64,000 nt of DNA. Origin: Mesorhizobium sp. LSJC280B00. Its GTDB lineage: Bacteria; Pseudomonadota; Alphaproteobacteria; Rhizobiales; Rhizobiaceae. Of the stretch, positions 19,344-29,299 are shown in pieces (position 1 is the first letter of the stretch; each line of letters begins with the position of its first letter). The notes beneath the pieces were generated by a model. The model searched no databases. It saw nothing but the letters and a program-made list of their open reading frames with translations, and had not been told where the DNA came from. The translations under genes and the position numbers were made by a program. Location of the stretch: NCBI RefSeq assembly GCF_000502835.1, contig NZ_AYVL01000009.1:20501-84500 (forward strand), read 5' to 3'.

Positions 19344-21634
19344 ACTTTCAACCCCGCTGCCGCTTCGCGTTCGGCCAGCCGGTAGAGCTGGTCGCGGCCG
19401 GGCAGATAGGGATCCGGCCATTTGACGCCGCGATCGCCAAGCATGACGGCCGCGTGCAGCGTCCAATACGGATCGGCAAGATGCGGCCTAGCCAGTGCGA
19501 CGAGATCGGCGCGGCCCGCCATCAGGATCGAGTTGACGTGGTCCGGCTCATAGATATTGCCGACCGCCATCGTCGCCATGCCGACCTCGTTGCGGATGCG
19601 ATCGGAAAACGGCGTCTGGAACATGCGGCCATAGACCGGTCTTGCCACGGCCGAAGTCTGGCCGGCCGATACGTCGCAGATGTCTACGCCGGCCTCATGC
19701 AGCAGCCGCGCGATCTCTACGGCATCGGCCGGCGTCACGCCTTCGATGCCCAGCCAGTCATTGGCGGAGATGCGCATCGAGATCGGCTTCTCGGCCGGCC
19801 ACGCGGCGCGCACCGCATGAAAGATTTCCAAGGGGTAGCGCATGCGGTTTTCCAGCGAGCCGCCATAGGAGTCGGTGCGCCGGTTGGTCAAGGGCGTGAT
19901 GAAGGAGGACAGGAGATAGCCGTGCGCGGCGTGGATTTCGAGCATGTCGAAGCCGCAGCGCGCCGCCATCTCGGCCGAAGCGACAAACTGGTCGCGCACC
20001 ATATCCATGTCGGCGCGGTCCATCGCCTTCGGCACCTGGTTTTCCCGCGACCACGGCACGGAAGACGCTGCCATGACGGGCCAATTGCCTGAGGGCAGCG
20101 GCACGTCGGTTCCCTGCCAGCCGAGCCTGGTCGACCCCTTGGCACCGGAATGGCCGATCTGGGCGCAGATCTTGGCCTCGGTTTCGGCATGGACGAACTC
20201 GACCAGCCGCTTCCAGGCGACCTCATGCTCGGGCGCATAGAAACCAGGGCAGCCAGGCGTGATGCGGCCCTCCGCGCTGACGCACGTCATCTCGATGTAG
20301 AGGAGACCGGCGCCGCCCTTGGCCCGTTCGGCGTAATGGGCGAAATGCCAATCGGTCGGACAGCCGTCGACCGCTTTGTACTGCGCCATCGGCGAGACGA
20401 CGACGCGGTTCTGCAGCGCCATGCCGCGCAGCCGGAACGGCGCGAACATCGGCGCGCGACGCAGATTGTTGCCCCCGGCGCCGGCCTGGCGCTGGAACCA
20501 CTCCTCGGCGCCGGCCAGCCATTCGGCATCGCGCAGCCGCAAATTCTCGTGACTGATGCGTTGCGAACGCGTCAGCAGCGAATAGTTGAACTGCACCGGA
20601 TCGAGGCCGAGATAGCGCTCGACCTCCTCGAACCATTCGAGCGAATTGCGCGCCGCCGACTGCAGCTTCAGCACTTCGGTGCGGCGGGCGTCCTCATATT
20701 TGCTAAAGGCGGCCTCGAGGTCTGGCTCGGACTCGAGATAGTCGGCCAGCGCCACCGCGCTTTCCAGCGCCAGCTTGGTGCCGGAACCGATCGAGAAATG
20801 CGCGCTCGCCGCCGCGTCGCCCATCAGCGCCAGGTTCTTGTAGGACCAGCGTTCGCACAAGACGCGCGGGAAATTGATCCACGCCGAGCCGCGGATATGA
20901 TTGGCGTTGGTCATCAGCGCGTGGCCGCCGAGATGACGGGCAAAGATGCGCTCGCAGACGGCAATCGATTCCTGCTGCGACATCGCGCCGAAGCCGAAGC
21001 GCTGCCAGGTCTGCTCGCTGCATTCGACGATGAAGGTCGCGGTATCGCTGTCGAACTGGTAGGCATGCGCCCACACCCAGCCATGCTCGGTCTTTTCGAA
21101 GACGAAGGTGAAGGCGTCGTCGAATTTCTGGTGGGTGCCGAGCCAGACGAACTTGCATCTACGAATGTCGATATCGGGCTTGAACACGTCGACGAAGGCG
21201 CTCCGCGCTTTCGAGTTCAACCCGTCGGCGGCGACAACCAGGTCGTGCCTCTCCATATATGGCTTGGGATCGGCGATGTCGGTTTCGAAGACCAGCTTGA
21301 CGCCGAGTTCGCGCGCCCGCCGCTGCAGCAACGTGAGCAGCCGCTTGCGGCCAATGCCGCAAAAGCCGTGACCGGTCGAGACCGTGCGCACGCCGTCATG
21401 GATGACGGCGATATCGTCCCAATAGGCGAAATGCTTGCGGATCCAGACGGCGCTGACCGGGTCGTTTTTGGTCAGGTTCTCCAGCGTTTCCGCCGACAGC
21501 ACGACGCCCCAGCCAAACGTATCATCGGCACGGTTGCGCTCGAACACCGTGACCTCATGCGCGGCATCCCTGAGCTTCAGCGAGATTGCAAAGTAGAGCC
21601 CGGCTGGTCCGCCGCCGAGAACCGCAACTTTCAT
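19340..21634 (-). CDS. Fused FAD monooxygenase/OYE-type reductase, 2-aminobenzoyl-CoA monooxygenase/reductase-like
   Basis: A 764-residue two-domain flavoenzyme. Residues 1-370 are a class A FAD hydroxylase with G7xG9xxG12, the DG motif [12 protein letters not shown] and the GD motif [18 protein letters not shown]. Residues 395-764 are an Old Yellow Enzyme-type FMN reductase with [20 protein letters not shown] and [17 protein letters not shown]. This fusion is known from 2-aminobenzoyl-CoA monooxygenase/reductase of Azoarcus evansii and from salicylyl-CoA 5-hydroxylases. The former hydroxylates and reduces the aromatic ring. The neighbours favour the aminobenzoyl-CoA role, but salicylyl-CoA cannot be excluded. 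First gene of a six-gene operon. Confidence 0.88.
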   Translation of the reverse strand: MKVAVLGGGPAGLYFAISLKLRDAAHEVTVFERNRADDTFGWGVVLSAETLENLTKNDPVSAVWIRKHFAYWDDIAVIHDGVRTVSTGHGFCGIGRKRLLTLLQRRARELGVKLVFETDIADPKPYMERHDLVVAADGLNSKARSAFVDVFKPDIDIRRCKFVWLGTHQKFDDAFTFVFEKTEHGWVWAHAYQFDSDTATFIVECSEQTWQRFGFGAMSQQESIAVCERIFARHLGGHALMTNANHIRGSAWINFPRVLCERWSYKNLALMGDAAASAHFSIGSGTKLALESAVALADYLESEPDLEAAFSKYEDARRTEVLKLQSAARNSLEWFEEVERYLGLDPVQFNYSLLTRSQRISHENLRLRDAEWLAGAEEWFQRQAGAGGNNLRRAPMFAPFRLRGMALQNRVVVSPMAQYKAVDGCPTDWHFAHYAERAKGGAGLLYIEMTCVSAEGRITPGCPGFYAPEHEVAWKRLVEFVHAETEAKICAQIGHSGAKGSTRLGWQGTDVPLPSGNWPVMAASSVPWSRENQVPKAMDRADMDMVRDQFVASAEMAARCGFDMLEIHAAHGYLLSSFITPLTNRRTDSYGGSLENRMRYPLEIFHAVRAAWPAEKPISMRISANDWLGIEGVTPADAVEIARLLHEAGVDICDVSAGQTSAVARPVYGRMFQTPFSDRIRNEVGMATMAVGNIYEPDHVNSILMAGRADLVALARPHLADPYWTLHAAVMLGDRGVKWPDPYLPGRDQLYRLAEREAAAGLKV

Positions 21635-21688
21635 CGTGCGATCTCCTCTTCGCTTCTGTTTGTCGAGTTTACGCCTGAGACGGATTAA

Positions 21689-21700
21689 TTCAAGCTTGAA
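21689..21700. promoter_or_regulatory. 12-bp palindrome, candidate MarR operator (site 1)
   Basis: TTCAAGCTTGAA is a perfect palindrome 55 bases upstream of the monooxygenase/reductase start, in an A/T-rich promoter region. Position and symmetry suit a MarR dimer. Confidence 0.6.
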
Positions 21701-21772
21701 GTTTCAGGATTGAAACAATCCGCCCCAGAAACCCAGCTTGCCGGCAGTTGCGCAGGCCAGGGACGCCCCGGG

Positions 21773-22372
21773 CTATTTTTCCGGGTTCTTCGGGCTCCAC
21801 AGCACCGTCTCCGCATCTTTTTCATAGGCCATGCCATTGGGATAGCTGATCGCTTCCAACTGCAAGCCCCAGGGCGCCTGGAAGTAGAGGATGGTCTGGC
21901 CGGCCGCCGGGCCTTCGGTAACCGGCAGCGGTCCCATCCGCGTCTTGACGCCCTTGCCGTCAAGATAGGCTTTTGCGGCGGCGATGTCGTCGACATAGAA
22001 GGCGATATGGAAGCCGCCTATGTCGCTGTTGCGAGGCGTCAGGTCCTTCTGGTCCGGCGCGGTGTATTTGAACAGCTCGATGTTCGACCCGTGTCCGCAG
22101 CGGACCAGGGTGATCTCCTCAATCACCGCCTTGGGATCGACGCCCAGCAGATCCTGCATGAATGTGCCCTTGTCGTCGGCGAACGGGCCGAACGACATCG
22201 CCTTCTTGCAGCCAACCACCTCGGTGAAGAAATCGACCGCCTGCTCCATGTCGGGGACGGTGACGCCGGTGTGGTCGTGGCCACGCATGCCGGGAATGGA
22301 ACTGGCGTAAGCCGTGCCGATGCCTCCCAGCACGGTGGCGGTGAGCACTGCGTAGCGGATTGCATTCTTCAT
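21773..22372 (-). CDS. Exported VOC/glyoxalase-superfamily protein
   Basis: A 199-residue protein with a signal peptide (MKNAIRYAVLTATVLGG, cleavage near AYA) and a vicinal-oxygen-chelate fold. Metal-ligand-like positions are in RGHDHTGVTVPD, SNIELFKY, GGFHIAFYVDD and GLQLEAISYP. VOC members include glyoxalase I, ring-cleavage dioxygenases and resistance proteins; I cannot assign the reaction. An exported VOC protein is unusual. ATG 22372 follows GGAGG by nine bases. The gene lies between the aromatic operon promoter and an oligopeptide-type transporter. Confidence 0.75.
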   Translation of the reverse strand: MKNAIRYAVLTATVLGGIGTAYASSIPGMRGHDHTGVTVPDMEQAVDFFTEVVGCKKAMSFGPFADDKGTFMQDLLGVDPKAVIEEITLVRCGHGSNIELFKYTAPDQKDLTPRNSDIGGFHIAFYVDDIAAAKAYLDGKGVKTRMGPLPVTEGPAAGQTILYFQAPWGLQLEAISYPNGMAYEKDAETVLWSPKNPEK

Positions 22373-22452
22373 GTCAGTCATCCTCCATCGCGGGACATTT
22401 TGCCGGGTGCACGCCTGAGGCCCGCTCTTTAGCGTGCGAATAGGATTGTGTT

Positions 22453-23283
22453 TCATGCCGGCGCCTTTGCGGCGGGAAGCAGCCAGGCATCATCGATCTC
22501 GGGCAGCGGAATGGCGGCGAGGAGGTCGCGCGTGTAAGCCTGCTGCGGCTTCTCGAACAAAGTATCCGTCGCACTGGCTTCGACGATCGCGCCTTCGCGC
22601 ATGACGATCACTTGCCGGCAGAGCCGCCGGATCACCGACAGGTCATGGCTGATGAAGGCGACGGTCAGGCCCATCTCCGCTGCAAGCTTTTCCAGCAGCG
22701 TCAGGATCTGTGCCTGCGTCGACACGTCGAGGCCTGAGACGATTTCGTCGGCCAGCACGAATTTCGGCGACAGCGCCAGCGCTCGGGCAATGCCGACGCG
22801 CTGGCGCTGGCCGCCCGACAATTCATGACGATAGCGGCTGGCGAAGCCTTGCGGCAGGCCGACGCGCTGAAGCGCTTCAGCAACTCGGGCTTTCAGATTG
22901 TCGCCGAGGCCATTCTGTTTGAGTGGTGCGGCGATGATGCTGGCGATGGTGCGGCGTGGGTTAAGCGACGACATCGGGTCCTGGAAGATCATCTGCAGAT
23001 TGCGGCGCAGCGGCCGGAGTTCGGCCTCAGCCAGATGCGTGATGTCGCGGCCGTCGAAGATGACCTTGCCGGCGCTCGGCTCCAGAAGCCGCACTAAGGC
23101 GCGGCCAAGCGTCGATTTGCCGGAGCCGGATTCGCCGACGATGCCGGTCACCGATCCCTTTGGCAGGTCGAAATCCAGCCCTTTCAGGATCTCGGCCAAG
23201 GGCGCGCGGCCGATCAGCGGCTTGCGCGTCATGTCGGGCAGCGCGACCTTCAGCCCACGCACGGAAAACAGCGGCTCAGCCAT
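22453..23283 (-). CDS. Oligopeptide-type ABC transporter ATP-binding protein (DppF/OppF-like)
   Basis: A 276-residue ABC ATPase. Walker A is GESGSGKST, the Q-loop is MIFQDPMSSLNPRR, the signature is LSGGQRQRV, Walker B is KFVLADEIVSGLD and the H-loop is ISHDLSV. It has the C-terminal PQQAYTRDLLAAIP of the peptide-transporter class. ATG 23283 has GGAGG before it and overlaps the end of the partner ATPase gene by eight bases. Confidence 0.92.
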   Translation of the reverse strand: MAEPLFSVRGLKVALPDMTRKPLIGRAPLAEILKGLDFDLPKGSVTGIVGESGSGKSTLGRALVRLLEPSAGKVIFDGRDITHLAEAELRPLRRNLQMIFQDPMSSLNPRRTIASIIAAPLKQNGLGDNLKARVAEALQRVGLPQGFASRYRHELSGGQRQRVGIARALALSPKFVLADEIVSGLDVSTQAQILTLLEKLAAEMGLTVAFISHDLSVIRRLCRQVIVMREGAIVEASATDTLFEKPQQAYTRDLLAAIPLPEIDDAWLLPAAKAPA

Positions 23284-24166
23284 GCGGGCGCCTCCAGGCC
23301 TGATCGGCGGCGGCGATCTCCGAAGCAAGCCCGGCCAGCACCGCCTCGTCCACCGGCTTCAGCGAGGCGAAGGGATCGGTGTAGCGTGGCGTCGCGGCCA
23401 TCAGAGCTCGCGTGTAGGGGTGCTGCGGAGCGGCGAAGAGAGCGGCCGTTTCGGCCTCCTCGACCACCTTGCCAGCATAGAGCACCGAGACCTTCTGGCT
23501 GATCTTGGCGACGACGCCGAGATCATGGGTAACGAACAGGATCGCCGTGCCGTGCTCGCGCTGCAGTTGCGCGATCAGCCGCAGGATCTGCTTCTGCACA
23601 GTCACGTCGAGCGCCGTGGTTGGCTCGTCGGCGACGATCAGCCTTGGTTCGGCTGCGAACGCCGCGGCGATCAGCACGCGCTGGCGCATGCCGCCGGACA
23701 GCTCGTGCGGATAGCATTTGAGGACACGCTCGGGTTCGCGGATTTGCACCTCGTCCAGCAATTGGCGGATGCGTGCATCGGCCTTCTCGCCGCTCCAGCC
23801 GAGGATGCGCACCAGCCGGTCGGTCATCTGCGGGCCGATGCGGCGTGACGGGTTGAGCGCGGTCAGCGGGTCTTGCGGGATCAGCGCCGTGCGCGCGCCG
23901 ATCAGCGTGCGCCTTGCCTTGGCCTGCAGTTTGCCGAGGTCCTCGCCCTCAAGCAGCATGTCGCCTTCGACGATGCGCACGCTCGAAGGCAGCACGCCAA
24001 GCACCGCCTTGCCGATCATCGTCTTGCCGGCGCCGCTCTCGCCGACCAGCGCGCGCACCTCGCCGGGCTCGACGGCGAGCGACACCGAGCGCAGCACGCG
24101 CAAGCCATTAGGCAGCACCGCGCTAAGGCTGCGTATGTCGAGGCAGGGTTTCGCCAGCGCGTTCAT
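23276..24166 (-). CDS. Oligopeptide-type ABC transporter ATP-binding protein (DppD/OppD-like)
   Basis: A 296-residue ABC ATPase. Walker A is GESGAGKT, the Q-loop is [14 protein letters not shown], the signature is LSGGMRQRV, Walker B is [12 protein letters not shown] and the H-loop is VTHDLG. The start at 24166 overlaps the permease stop (ATGA), so translation is coupled. Together with the other ATPase it would drive the two permeases upstream. Confidence 0.92.
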   Translation of the reverse strand: MNALAKPCLDIRSLSAVLPNGLRVLRSVSLAVEPGEVRALVGESGAGKTMIGKAVLGVLPSSVRIVEGDMLLEGEDLGKLQAKARRTLIGARTALIPQDPLTALNPSRRIGPQMTDRLVRILGWSGEKADARIRQLLDEVQIREPERVLKCYPHELSGGMRQRVLIAAAFAAEPRLIVADEPTTALDVTVQKQILRLIAQLQREHGTAILFVTHDLGVVAKISQKVSVLYAGKVVEEAETAALFAAPQHPYTRALMAATPRYTDPFASLKPVDEAVLAGLASEIAAADQAWRRPHG

Positions 24167-25011
24167 CGCAGCACCGGATCGAAACGTGCCCTGAGGCCCT
24201 CGCCAAACTGGCTGAACGACAGCACCGTCAGGATCAGCGTGACCAGCGGGAACACCAGCACCCACCAAGCCTGATGGATCGACAGGCGGCCCTCGGCGAT
24301 GATGCCGCCCCAGGTTGGGTCGTCGGTCGAGATCGACAGATTGACGAAGGACAGGATCGCCTCGACGATGACGGCAATGCCCATCTCCAGCGACAGCAGC
24401 GCGACGATCGACGGCACCACATTGGGCAGCACTTCGCGCAGCATGATGCCGATGCGGCCGTAGCCGGCGATGCGGGCATTCTCGACATAGTCCATGCGCG
24501 ACTGGCCCATCGTCTCGGCGCGGATCACCCGGCAGAAGCGCGTCCAGTCGATGACGGCAATGGCAATGATAACCGAGCTCAAGCCGGTGCCGAGCACGGC
24601 GACCAGAAGGATGGCAAACAGCACCGGCGGAAACGCCATCCAGACATCGACGATACGCGAGATGATGCGGTCGGCCCAGCCGCCGAAATAGCCGGCGATC
24701 AGCCCCAGCGTCGAGCCGACCAGGCAGGCGGCAAGGGCTGCCGCGAAGGCGACGATGAAGGCGATGCGGGCACCGAAGATCAGCCGTGACAGGAGATCGC
24801 GGCCGAGACTATCGGTGCCGAGCCAGTAGCCGGGCTCGGCTCCATCGAGCCAGAACGGCGGCAGGCGCTCCAGCATCAAATCCTGCGCCAGCGGGTCCTG
24901 CGGTGCGACCAGCGGCGCAAAAATTGCGGCCAGCAGCGCAATCAGCAGCCAGCCGCCGGCCAGCCACAGGCGTGCCCGCGAGCCATGTCTCGAAATGCGG
25001 GCCTCATCCAT
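24163..25011 (-). CDS. Oligopeptide-type ABC transporter permease (OppC-like)
   Basis: A 282-residue inner-membrane permease. It has a first membrane helix near residue 12, the GTDSLGRDLLSRLIFGAR family block and the EAA loop MDYVENARIAGYGRIGI. It ends [13 protein letters not shown]. The start overlaps the upstream permease gene by eight bases. Confidence 0.92.
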   Translation of the reverse strand: MDEARISRHGSRARLWLAGGWLLIALLAAIFAPLVAPQDPLAQDLMLERLPPFWLDGAEPGYWLGTDSLGRDLLSRLIFGARIAFIVAFAAALAACLVGSTLGLIAGYFGGWADRIISRIVDVWMAFPPVLFAILLVAVLGTGLSSVIIAIAVIDWTRFCRVIRAETMGQSRMDYVENARIAGYGRIGIMLREVLPNVVPSIVALLSLEMGIAVIVEAILSFVNLSISTDDPTWGGIIAEGRLSIHQAWWVLVFPLVTLILTVLSFSQFGEGLRARFDPVLR

Positions 25012-26011
25012 GGCGCAGCCTCGGATTGAGCAGGGCGTACATCATGTCGACGGCAAGGTTGATCAGCACAAACAGCAGCGCGAAGACCAGCACGATGCCC
25101 TGGATCAGCGGCAGGTCGCGGTTGATGACGGCATCGATCGCCATGTTGCCGAGACCTTCATAGGAAAACAGTCGTTCGACGATGACCGTGCCGCCGATCA
25201 GGAAGGTGAACTGCACGCCGACCAGCGTCAGCGTCGGCAGGGCCGCGTTCTTCAGCGCCTCGCGCAGGATGACCTGCGTTTCCGAAAAGCCCTTTACCCG
25301 CGCCAGCACGACGTAGTCGAGGTCGAGCACTTCCTTCAGCGACTGTTTCAGCAGCTGCGAGATGATCGCGGCCAGTGGCAGCGCCAGCGCAATCGCCGGC
25401 ATCAGCATGTGTGCCAGCAGGTCCCTGGTCAGGTCGAAGCGCAGCCGTACGATGCTTTCGAACAGATAGAATTGCGTGGCGAAGGGCAGGTCGAGCTGCG
25501 GCGACACCCGGCCAGAAATGTCGAAGATAGGCACCAGCACGCCGAACAGAAGGATCAGCACCAGGCCCCACAGGAAATCGGGAATCGAGAGTGCCGCACC
25601 GCTGGCAATGTCGATGCCGGCTTCGACCGCGGTGCCGCGTTCGCGCGCGCCGAGGATCGCCGTCGTGCCGCCGATCGCCAGCGCCATCACAAGCGCGACG
25701 ATGGCGAGTTCCAGCGTGGCCGGGAGGCGATTGAAGACCAGCCCAAGCACGTCCTGCCGCAGTGAGATCGACGTGCCGAAATCGCCCCTGACGACACCGG
25801 CCAGCCAGATGAAGAATTGCTGGACGATGGTCTTGTCCAGCCCGTAAAGCGCGCGCAGCCGAGCGATGTCGGCATCGGTCGCGCCGGGCGGCAGCATCAT
25901 CGCGATCGGGTCGCCCGGCGCGACACGGATGACGATAAAGACGACGACGGCCACGCCGAACAGCGTGATCGCCATCGTCAGAAGACGGATCAGGAATCTT
26001 TGCAGCAGCAT
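25004..26011 (-). CDS. Oligopeptide-type ABC transporter permease (OppB-like)
   Basis: A 335-residue inner-membrane permease beginning MLLQRFLIRLLTMAITLFGV with the RVAPGDPI block. The EAA loop is LDYVVLARVKGFSETQV. The extracellular insertion (about residues 170-205) is longer than usual for DppB. ATG 26011 was chosen over an upstream start because it opens the first membrane segment. Confidence 0.91.
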   Translation of the reverse strand: MLLQRFLIRLLTMAITLFGVAVVVFIVIRVAPGDPIAMMLPPGATDADIARLRALYGLDKTIVQQFFIWLAGVVRGDFGTSISLRQDVLGLVFNRLPATLELAIVALVMALAIGGTTAILGARERGTAVEAGIDIASGAALSIPDFLWGLVLILLFGVLVPIFDISGRVSPQLDLPFATQFYLFESIVRLRFDLTRDLLAHMLMPAIALALPLAAIISQLLKQSLKEVLDLDYVVLARVKGFSETQVILREALKNAALPTLTLVGVQFTFLIGGTVIVERLFSYEGLGNMAIDAVINRDLPLIQGIVLVFALLFVLINLAVDMMYALLNPRLRHG

Positions 26012-26075
26012 GGTCGCCCGTGGCGGAAAATGCGCGCCGTCATTCCGGACGGCGCGCGGCAAGCCGAAGACTGTC

Positions 26076-27602
26076 TCAGGCCGGGCTCATCAGCGCCGGC
26101 AGAAGTGCGCCCGACACATGCTGCACCACATTGACGCCCTTGGCATGCACGATCGGCTGCGCATACTGGATCAGCGGCAGCACATAGGCCTGTTCGGCGA
26201 TGTATTTGTCGACGGCCTTCCAGCCGGCAATGCGCTTGGCCTCGTCCTTCTCGCCCCATAGTGGATTGATCATGTCGATCAGGTCCTGGCTGTCCCATAC
26301 CGAATGCGGGCTTGGGCCATACATGGCAAAGCCGGTCGACGTGGTGGGATCGCCGATGGCATTGCCCCAATTGTAGAAGGCCGCCGGCGCCAGCTTGTCG
26401 GCGGCGCGCAGCTCGTAGTGCTTGGCGATCTCGTAGACCTCGATCGTTGCCTCGATGCCGACCTTGCGCCACATGCCGACGATCGCCTGGATCATCTCGT
26501 AGTCCTTGGGCTTGAAGCCCTTGGTCGTCTGTATCGTGAACTTGACCGGCTTTTCCGGCGAATAGCCGGAGGCGGCCAGCAGTTCCTTGGCCTTGTCCGG
26601 ATTGTGCTCCACCTTGATCGACGCATCGTAGGCCTCGTATTCCGGCGTCTCCAGCGTATCGATGGGCTGGCCGTAACCGCGCAGCAGCCGGTCGACCAAA
26701 AGCTTTTTGTCGACCGCCATCACCGCCGCCTGGCGCACGTTCTTGTCCAGCATCACGTCGATGTCGTTGAAGAAGATCATGCCGATGTCGGAGACGTTCT
26801 TGCATGAGCCGGCAAGTCCATCCTTGGCGATCAGGCGGTCATATTCCTCATAGGGGATTTCCAGCGTCACCTGCGAGGAACCGGACTCGATCTCGGCGAC
26901 GCGGCTCGCCGCATCGGTGACGAACTTGATGGTTACGTTTTCGAAGGCCGGCTTGCCGCCCCAGTAGTTCGGGTTGGCCTTGAGCCGCAGGAAGGCGTTG
27001 CGCTCGAATTTGTCGACCATATAGGGCCCGGTGCCGATCGGGGCTTTCTCAAAACCCTCGGCGCCGACCTTTTCGTAATAGGCCTTCGGCATGATGTAGC
27101 CGGTCAGGAACGACATCCACTTGAAATACACCGGGTCGAATTGCACGACGTCGCCGGTGATCTTGTTGCCGTCGATCTTGAAGTTGTTGACGTTCTTCCA
27201 GACGAACTGGATCGGGTTGCCGGTCTTTTCATCGCCCGCCCGCTGCAGCGACCAGACCACGTCTTCGGCCGTGAATGGCGAGCCGTCATGCCAGGTGACG
27301 CCCTCGCGCACCGTCATCATGATCTTGCTGCGATCCTCGTTCCAGCCCCATTCGGTGAGCAGGCCGGGCGCGAAAGAAAGATCCGGCTTCTGCGGGATGA
27401 ACTGGTCGAACACCGACTGGTAGAGACCCTGGATGGTCGGGTTGACCGCCGAAGGCCCGGTGGTCGGGTCCCAGGACGGCAAATTGACATTGTAGGCGAT
27501 GGTCAGTTCGCCGGCAGCCTTGGCGATTTGCGGCAGGCCGAGCGCCGTGGCGCCAAGTGCGGCCGCGCCATATCCGAGCAATTCTCGTCTGTTGATTGTC
27601 AT
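26076..27602 (-). CDS. Family-5 ABC transporter substrate-binding protein
   Basis: A 508-residue periplasmic binding protein. The N-terminus MTINRRELLGYGAAALGATA carries an RR pair and may be a Tat signal. The mature domain has WHDGSPFTAEDVVWSLQRA and GTGPYMVDKFER, both typical of the family. It heads the BCDF-type genes downstream. The ligand is unknown; its place beside aromatic-compound genes suggests an aromatic amide, an amino-acid conjugate or a short peptide rather than a general nutrient. Confidence 0.9.
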   Translation of the reverse strand: MTINRRELLGYGAAALGATALGLPQIAKAAGELTIAYNVNLPSWDPTTGPSAVNPTIQGLYQSVFDQFIPQKPDLSFAPGLLTEWGWNEDRSKIMMTVREGVTWHDGSPFTAEDVVWSLQRAGDEKTGNPIQFVWKNVNNFKIDGNKITGDVVQFDPVYFKWMSFLTGYIMPKAYYEKVGAEGFEKAPIGTGPYMVDKFERNAFLRLKANPNYWGGKPAFENVTIKFVTDAASRVAEIESGSSQVTLEIPYEEYDRLIAKDGLAGSCKNVSDIGMIFFNDIDVMLDKNVRQAAVMAVDKKLLVDRLLRGYGQPIDTLETPEYEAYDASIKVEHNPDKAKELLAASGYSPEKPVKFTIQTTKGFKPKDYEMIQAIVGMWRKVGIEATIEVYEIAKHYELRAADKLAPAAFYNWGNAIGDPTTSTGFAMYGPSPHSVWDSQDLIDMINPLWGEKDEAKRIAGWKAVDKYIAEQAYVLPLIQYAQPIVHAKGVNVVQHVSGALLPALMSPA

Positions 27603-27709
27603 GGTCGTTCCCCTGTTGCTTTTATGCGCGGTGTCGTTGTCAATCGGTGGGTTCAGGCTCCTTGGGCAACCGCGCCTTGTCCTCCTTCACCCTAGATGAA
27701 AAATGGAGC

Positions 27710-29284
27710 CTACCTCCCGCCAAGTTGTTGCGCGAGCATGTAGCCCGACGCCGCCCCGGTGCCGGCGCCGGGCCATGTTGCCGCCCCGGTCAGGTGCAGA
27801 TTGCCGACCGGCGTGTTCCAGCCGGCGTAACCGCGCGCCGGCCGGAACAGGAAATTCTGCGCCAGATGATGGCTGCCGCAGATCTGGTCGCCGCCGACAA
27901 GGTTCGGGTTCTCGCGTTCGAGGTCGATGGGCGAGAACACGGCGCGGCCGAGGATCTTCCGACGAAGGCCGGGCGCATAGCGCTCGATAATGTCGAGGAC
28001 GCGCTCGGCGTAGTGCTCCCTAGCCTCGTCCCAGTGAGCCGCCGCGATCGTGCCCGCTGCATCGCCTGCAATCTCGGCTGGCAGCATGCGCACCTGCACC
28101 CAAAGTACGTGCTTGCCGTCCGGCGCGCGCGAGGGATCGACGGCCGTCGGCTGGCCGACGACCAGCACCGGTTCATCCGGCAGCATGCCTGCCATCACCT
28201 GCTGGTAGGTCAGCGACATGGCGTCGAGCGACGGCGAAAGGTGCACATAGGCGAACTGCCGAAGCTCGGCGCCGGCGCGCCAGTCCGGCAGATCGTCGAG
28301 CGCCAGATGGATCATCAACGTCCCCGGCGCGTGGCGGAATTTTTTCACGGCCGTGTCGAAGCCGGTGTCGCCCGATCCGTTAGGCAACAGTTTCCCGGTC
28401 AGCGCCTTGGGCGCGACACCGGCGATGACGGCCTTGGTGGCTGTGTGGGTCTCGCCGGAAGCGAGCCGCACGCCGGTCGCTTTGCCGGCCGAAACCGTGA
28501 TCTCGGCGACATCAGCCCCGGTGACGATCTTGCCGTCGGCGGCCGTGAGCATGCCCGACAGAGCGCGGATAATGGTGTCGGCGCCGCCTCTGCCGAGCAC
28601 CATGCCGAAGCGCTGGTTGGCCATGGATTCGAGGTAAGGGAACACCGCGCCGCCGGCGATATCGGGGGCGAAGTCGAGATGCATGCCCCAGGTGGCGAGC
28701 GTCGCCCTGACATGCGGTGACTGGAAAGTCTCCTCGAGCCAGGCGCGGGGTGACGAAAGCAGCAACCGACCAGTATCGAGCGCGCCGGCAAAACCCTTCT
28801 TGCGCCAGAGGTTCCAGGCGGTGCCGGCGAGCGCACGGCCGCTCATCGGCGAGCCCAGCAGCCGGAACAGATGCTCGGCCTCCGCCGGGAATGCCGCAAC
28901 CAGACGGCGCCATGTCTGTGCGTCGGCGTCGGAAAAAGCGGCCATGCGCGAGGCGGTCTTTTCCAGGTCGCTGCTGACGCCGAACCAGCGACCGTCGGGG
29001 AAGGCGCTGGCAAAACAGTCGGCCACCGGCACGAATTCCAGCCCGTGGGTTTTCAATTCATTTGCATATTTCTTGTGAAAGGCCGAGCCGGCGAACAGGC
29101 TGAGATTCATCGCGCCGAAATCGTGCCGGAAGCCCGGAAGCGTCAATTCGCGCGTCTGGACGGCGCCGCCGATCGTTGCATTACGCTCGAAAACTGCCGT
29201 TTTCCAGCCTTTGAGCGCCAGATGCGCGGCGCATGCCAGACTGTTGTGGCCTGCCCCGACAAATATGGCGTCGAACTCGCTCAC
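27710..29284 (-). CDS. Phytoene-desaturase-like NAD(P)/FAD-dependent oxidoreductase (paralogue A)
   Basis: A flavoprotein of about 524 residues. The N-terminal dinucleotide loop is FVGAGHNSLACAAHLALKG followed by the FERN acidic end, and the C-terminal FAD motif is NLHLTGAATWPGAGTGAASG. It belongs to the COG1233 (CrtI/PYROXD2-like) group, but no carotenoid genes are near. It is a clear paralogue of the gene at 30343. GTG 29284 is taken as start; ATG 29296 and 29329 are alternatives without a better ribosome site. Likely oxidises an indolic or other cyclic intermediate, as inference. Confidence 0.8.
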   Translation of the reverse strand: MSEFDAIFVGAGHNSLACAAHLALKGWKTAVFERNATIGGAVQTRELTLPGFRHDFGAMNLSLFAGSAFHKKYANELKTHGLEFVPVADCFASAFPDGRWFGVSSDLEKTASRMAAFSDADAQTWRRLVAAFPAEAEHLFRLLGSPMSGRALAGTAWNLWRKKGFAGALDTGRLLLSSPRAWLEETFQSPHVRATLATWGMHLDFAPDIAGGAVFPYLESMANQRFGMVLGRGGADTIIRALSGMLTAADGKIVTGADVAEITVSAGKATGVRLASGETHTATKAVIAGVAPKALTGKLLPNGSGDTGFDTAVKKFRHAPGTLMIHLALDDLPDWRAGAELRQFAYVHLSPSLDAMSLTYQQVMAGMLPDEPVLVVGQPTAVDPSRAPDGKHVLWVQVRMLPAEIAGDAAGTIAAAHWDEAREHYAERVLDIIERYAPGLRRKILGRAVFSPIDLERENPNLVGGDQICGSHHLAQNFLFRPARGYAGWNTPVGNLHLTGAATWPGAGTGAASGYMLAQQLGGR

Positions 29285-29299
29285 GCCCCGTCCCATTTG

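Noticed and set aside
20150..21688. 512-codon frame antisense to the monooxygenase/reductase gene
   Set aside because: Covers both flavin domains of the real gene in reverse and lacks any motif or ribosome site.
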